Positions 7,731-10,754 of a stretch of 10,754 nt of DNA are shown one piece after another. The notes under the pieces were generated by a model that was given only the letters and a program-made list of their open reading frames with translations, had not been told where the DNA came from and did no database searches. Numbering within the stretch: the first letter of the stretch is position 1; every line of letters starts with the position of its first letter. Both the position numbers and the translations under genes were made by a program. This DNA is from Entamoeba invadens IP1 (Eukaryota > Evosea > Mastigamoebida > Endamoebidae): positions 11,985 through 22,738 of the forward strand of contig NW_004443672.1 in the NCBI RefSeq assembly GCF_000330505.1. The letters are read 5' to 3'.

Positions 7731-8351
7731 CGCAATAATTGGAAAAAAAAGTAAATAATAAATAAATTGTTGGAATGTTAGACATTCAGTAAATGATTTA
7801 TAATTATTAAACTTATTAGACAACGGAAGATAAATCAATATAAAAAACAAACTTTACTTTGGTTCGACTGGGCTTTAACAAATGAGACAACTCTGAATGA
7901 TTATTTAAGAGTTTCATATTTTTTAGTTTTTTCCATTTTATTTAACCCTTCTAGGACTGAAAATTTTTTATTTTTTTTTTCAGAAAAAAATTTCAAAAAA
8001 TAATTTCACTTTTTTAAAAAAATGAAAATAATGGTGACTTTTCTTGAACAGTTTAAAATGATCATTGACTTATTTGATAAAATGGTTCAACTTAAATTCA
8101 AACTTTTGAATTATTTATAAAACATTTCATCATTCATAAACTCAAATTAATTGGGTTTTGTTAAAGATTCGTCCTTCAATCAATTAAAAATATAATTTAA
8201 CAAATTAATATTAGTAATAAAAATAATACAAAAATAAACTGTTTTCATAAACAAATAAAATTGTTAATAAAAATTGATTAAATAATATTATCAGATATTT
8301 AAGTTTTTTAAAAACAAAATAAAAAACACTTAAAAAGTGTGCAAGATTGTA
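7731..8351. other. A+T-rich non-coding stretch
   Basis: Contains T and A runs around 7955-8030 that can pair with each other (TGAAAATTTTTT against AAAAAAATTTCA). From 8211 it contains part of a 96-codon minus-strand open frame made almost only of F, L, Y, I and N. I regard that frame as a composition artefact. No gene is called. Confidence 0.5.
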
Positions 8352-8384
8352 GGTTTGATATAACCAATAAGATTGGTTCAAACC
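8352..8384. repeat. Hairpin with 13-bp stem and 4-base bulge
   Basis: GGTTTGA (8352-8358) and ACCAAT (8363-8368) together are the exact inverse of ATTGGTTCAAACC (8372-8384). The only interruptions are a TATA bulge on the left arm and a 3-base AAG loop. All 13 pairs are Watson-Crick. Confidence 0.5.
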
Positions 8385-8829
8385 AAAATAAAATAACAAC
8401 ATAACAAAAATATTGTTGTTGAAATACAAAAAATGGATTCCATTCAAACTAAAAATACATAGAGAACCAAATAACATCAAAATATTACGATAAAAATTCA
8501 CTACTTACTATTAATTTTGTTTGTTATTATATAAACACAACAATAACAATAAAATAATTATCTCATATGGTAAAACAACACTATAAAACATCAATTTAAG
8601 TCGAGAAAAATAGCGGTTTTGGATACATTATACAATGCGTGACAAAAGAATAATAAATTGTATAGTAATTATAATTATAAATAAACTATAAAAAATCAAC
8701 TTTTGAATAATATAACTGATAGTAAATTTATTATATATTATGATTGATTATAACAATAATTATTAAAACTAAACCAAATAAACACCAATATGAATATAAT
8801 TAAATTGAGCCAAGCATGAACAGCCTTAA
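8385..8829. other. A+T-rich stretch downstream of the actin fragment
   Basis: No gene is seen. A weak trace of later actin sequence may lie on the minus strand near 8790-8770 (Y-S-x-W), but it is too short to call. Confidence 0.45.
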
Positions 8830-8835
8830 TTATGC

Positions 8836-9157
8836 TTATTCCTTTTTCATTTGAAACTTTCTCCTTTTTATGCCTGTCGTTGATTTTTGGATTGATTTTC
8901 CACCAGACAAAACGATGTTTCCGTACAAGTCCTTTCTGATGTCGACATCACATTTCATGATTGAGTTGTAAGTTGTGAGTGGATACTTAATGCTTCCATA
9001 ACAAAGAATGATGCAGGGAAGAGTGCTTTTGGTCATCTGAATCTCTCGTTGCCAATGGTGATAACTTGACTGTTTGAAGGTTTGTTCGATTTTTCAAGTT
9101 CTGATGATGAGGCAGATTTTTGCATTTTTTCGTTAAATCAAATGCAAGGCGGCAAAG
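8836..9157 (-). pseudogene. Actin pseudogene fragment, about residues 216-316
   Basis: Actin is the ATP-binding subunit of microfilaments in eukaryotic cytoplasm and nucleus. On the minus strand three frames line up in order with conventional actin. 9157 onward reads LCRLAFD against LCYVALD. 9125 onward reads ASSSELEKS and then [11 protein letters not shown]. From 8976, [19 protein letters not shown] continues NIVLSGG, nearly every residue being canonical. It ends in a degenerate MKKE (actin RMQKE) just before TAA. Damage: frameshifts near 9130 and near 8980, TGA (9033-9035) where actin has Cys in FRCPEALF, and about 18 extra bases after SGG. Only about 100 of some 375 residues remain, and neither end of actin is present. 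Its G+C (about 38% in the best part) exceeds its surroundings, so it is a relatively recent arrival or decay. Whether it is a processed copy or a single duplicated segment cannot be told. Confidence 0.88.
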
Positions 9158-10754
9158 TTATTTATAGTAATAAGTAATTATTTATTTTTTGAATTTTTAT
9201 TCCAAATATAACAAGAAATTTGTGTGTTATTTCACACAATTATTTAATGTTGATTATACTATATTTATTAAATATTCAAATGTTTTTTTTTCGTGATATA
9301 AAAATTAAAAAATGATAATTTTTGATTACAAATTTGTTTTGCACATTGTTGTTTAAAATAGTGCAATTTTAAACTATAAATCTATTTATAACAAATCTTG
9401 AAATAATCAATTCAATTATAGTGTTTATTCAAATTTATATCAAGTATTTTATTTGTTTTATCACAAACTCTATTGTTTTGTAGCAAGTGACGTTGTTTTA
9501 TGTAAGATTTAATTAGTACTTTTAAATAATTTAAACCATTTTATTGTTTAGCAATTTACAAATTAAAACGTCAAAATGTTCTTTGCATTTTATTTGTTAA
9601 AATAGTATTCATTAATTAAAAATAACAATAATTGTCTTGCATTATTAAAACAATTGAACAAAACGGGGTAACCTTACTGTATTTATTTTTAAAAAATTTA
9701 ACAAATAATCTATTAAAAAACACAAAACACAATTCATTACAAAATCAATCAAATAAGAAATACAGAGTAAATTATTTAATATTTTAACTATAACTGTTAA
9801 TAATATTATAAGTTACAATTGTTTACCTATTTTTTATTGATCCATTGTTGTGGAATAACAGATAGTCGTTAATTTAAAATATTCTTTAAATTATCCCTTT
9901 TAAAACAAAAATTATTTCCATATTTTTGTTATTTGGTGTGTTTAAATAACATTATTTTAACATTATTGTTATTCAAAAAATTAATTATTATTATATTATT
10001 ATTATATTAATATTTCAGACTTCATATTATTAATGGTAAAATAATATTATAAATATAGTTTGTAATCAATTTTAACACCCAAATAGTTTAAATTGTTATC
10101 TATATAACAACTACATCAATTATATCACATATAATCATTTAATTGATCATTCACTAAACCAGCGTGTTTCTGTATATATAAATTAAATGCTTATTTGTTT
10201 TGTTTTAATTTAAACGATATGTTTTCAGTCAAAACGCGCTTTATTACAAACACTATGTATCTTTTATTATGATAACATTATAAATAGGGGTGATTATACC
10301 ATTTTTGTTATAATTATATAAAAATACAATATAGTTTTAATTACACAACATCGTTATATCAATGTGATCACTAATTACTTCGATAAAATCACGTTGTAGT
10401 ATGATTGTTGATGTGTTATTGTGTCAAAATTATGTCTGTTGATTGTTACTATTATATATAACAATTATAATTATAAAACTATTATAAATAACATGATAAA
10501 TTATTAATAATATATTGATTTATTTTATTATAAAATATAGTTTAAAGTGTCAACTTTGGTATATATCAAGATGTCTTTACACTTGTGTTTTTCTTTGTTT
10601 TTGATTATTTCTAGACATTTACTATAAGTTATTTGTTTGTTGCCCAAAAATGCACAATTTGAAAATGAATAAACAGTGGATGCAAAATAAACAATTATTT
10701 ACCAAATACAAATCTTTATATTCTAAATAGATTGCATAAAACACGTTTTGCCTT
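9158..10754. other. Long A+T-rich non-coding stretch
   Basis: No protein, tRNA or rRNA signature on either strand; upstream actin sequence is not found beyond 9157. It holds an ATT-type microsatellite (9984-10009) and some weak inverted pairs, such as CAATGTGAT / ATCACGTTG around 10360-10395, that do not rise clearly above background. Confidence 0.5.
9984..10009. repeat. ATT-type microsatellite
   Basis: About eight imperfect ATT units interrupted by single TA steps, a simple repeat typical of very A+T-rich intergenic DNA. Confidence 0.6.

Noticed and set aside
7685..7735. Possible hammerhead ribozyme (TTGATGAGTCG next to a stable stem)
   Set aside because: The conserved GAAA after stem II and the cleavage-site context are missing.
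7855..7885. GGTTCGA resembling a tRNA T-loop
   Set aside because: The flanking bases do not pair into a T-stem, and no acceptor or anticodon arm is present upstream.
8211..8501. 96-codon minus-strand open frame, strongly hydrophobic
   Set aside because: Made almost entirely of F, L, Y, I and N, as expected when a T-rich strand is translated. No family pattern is visible, and the hairpin at 8352-8384 lies inside it.
10340..10430. Possible multi-branched RNA structure from overlapping ACACAACATC, CAATGTGAT and ATCACGTTG pairings
   Set aside because: The pairings compete with each other and need bulges; not distinguishable from background without a folding test.

Overview
The window is a gene-poor, very A+T-rich piece of a eukaryotic nuclear genome. 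Three 60-base lines counted by hand gave about 25%, 10% and 38% G+C; the last lies in an actin remnant. The eukaryotic assignment rests on two homology calls: a degraded hAT-family DNA transposon and a broken fragment of conventional actin. The actin wording ([21 protein letters not shown]) suits an opisthokont or amoebozoan-like actin better than a plant one, but the sequence does not fix the lineage. Candidates with this composition include A+T-rich microsporidia with expanded genomes, anaerobic chytrids, dictyostelids and some basal animals. I see no intact protein-coding gene, no tRNA or rRNA, and no CRISPR array.

Layout. 86-625 (minus) is an unrecognised open region broken by two stops, probably a decayed gene. 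877-2885 is bounded by 26-base inverted repeats (25/26) flanked by TA and holds further inverted repeats; it looks like a roughly 2-kb non-autonomous DNA element or a nested set of them. 2886-3576 is non-coding and holds a strong palindrome at 3259-3368. 3585-6342 is a whole hAT transposon, with short CAGGG-type inverted ends, a 7/8-matching 8-bp target duplication and a transposase pseudogene on the minus strand. 6343-8350 is non-coding but carries two inverted-repeat elements of MITE type (6405-6585 and 6845-6989) and a 12-bp-stem hairpin at 7696-7730. A compact hairpin lies at 8352-8384. 8836-9157 (minus) is an actin pseudogene covering about actin residues 216-316. 9158-10754 is A+T-rich non-coding sequence with a small ATT-type microsatellite.

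Taken together this is a graveyard interval. Its distinct features are inactivated mobile elements, palindromic non-autonomous elements and decayed gene pieces in an A+T-drifted background. No genes here act together in a pathway, and I found no evidence of a novel functional system. The best-supported new structure is the complete boundary of the hAT element; the least explained are the 2-kb composite inverted-repeat element and the pseudogene at 86-625.
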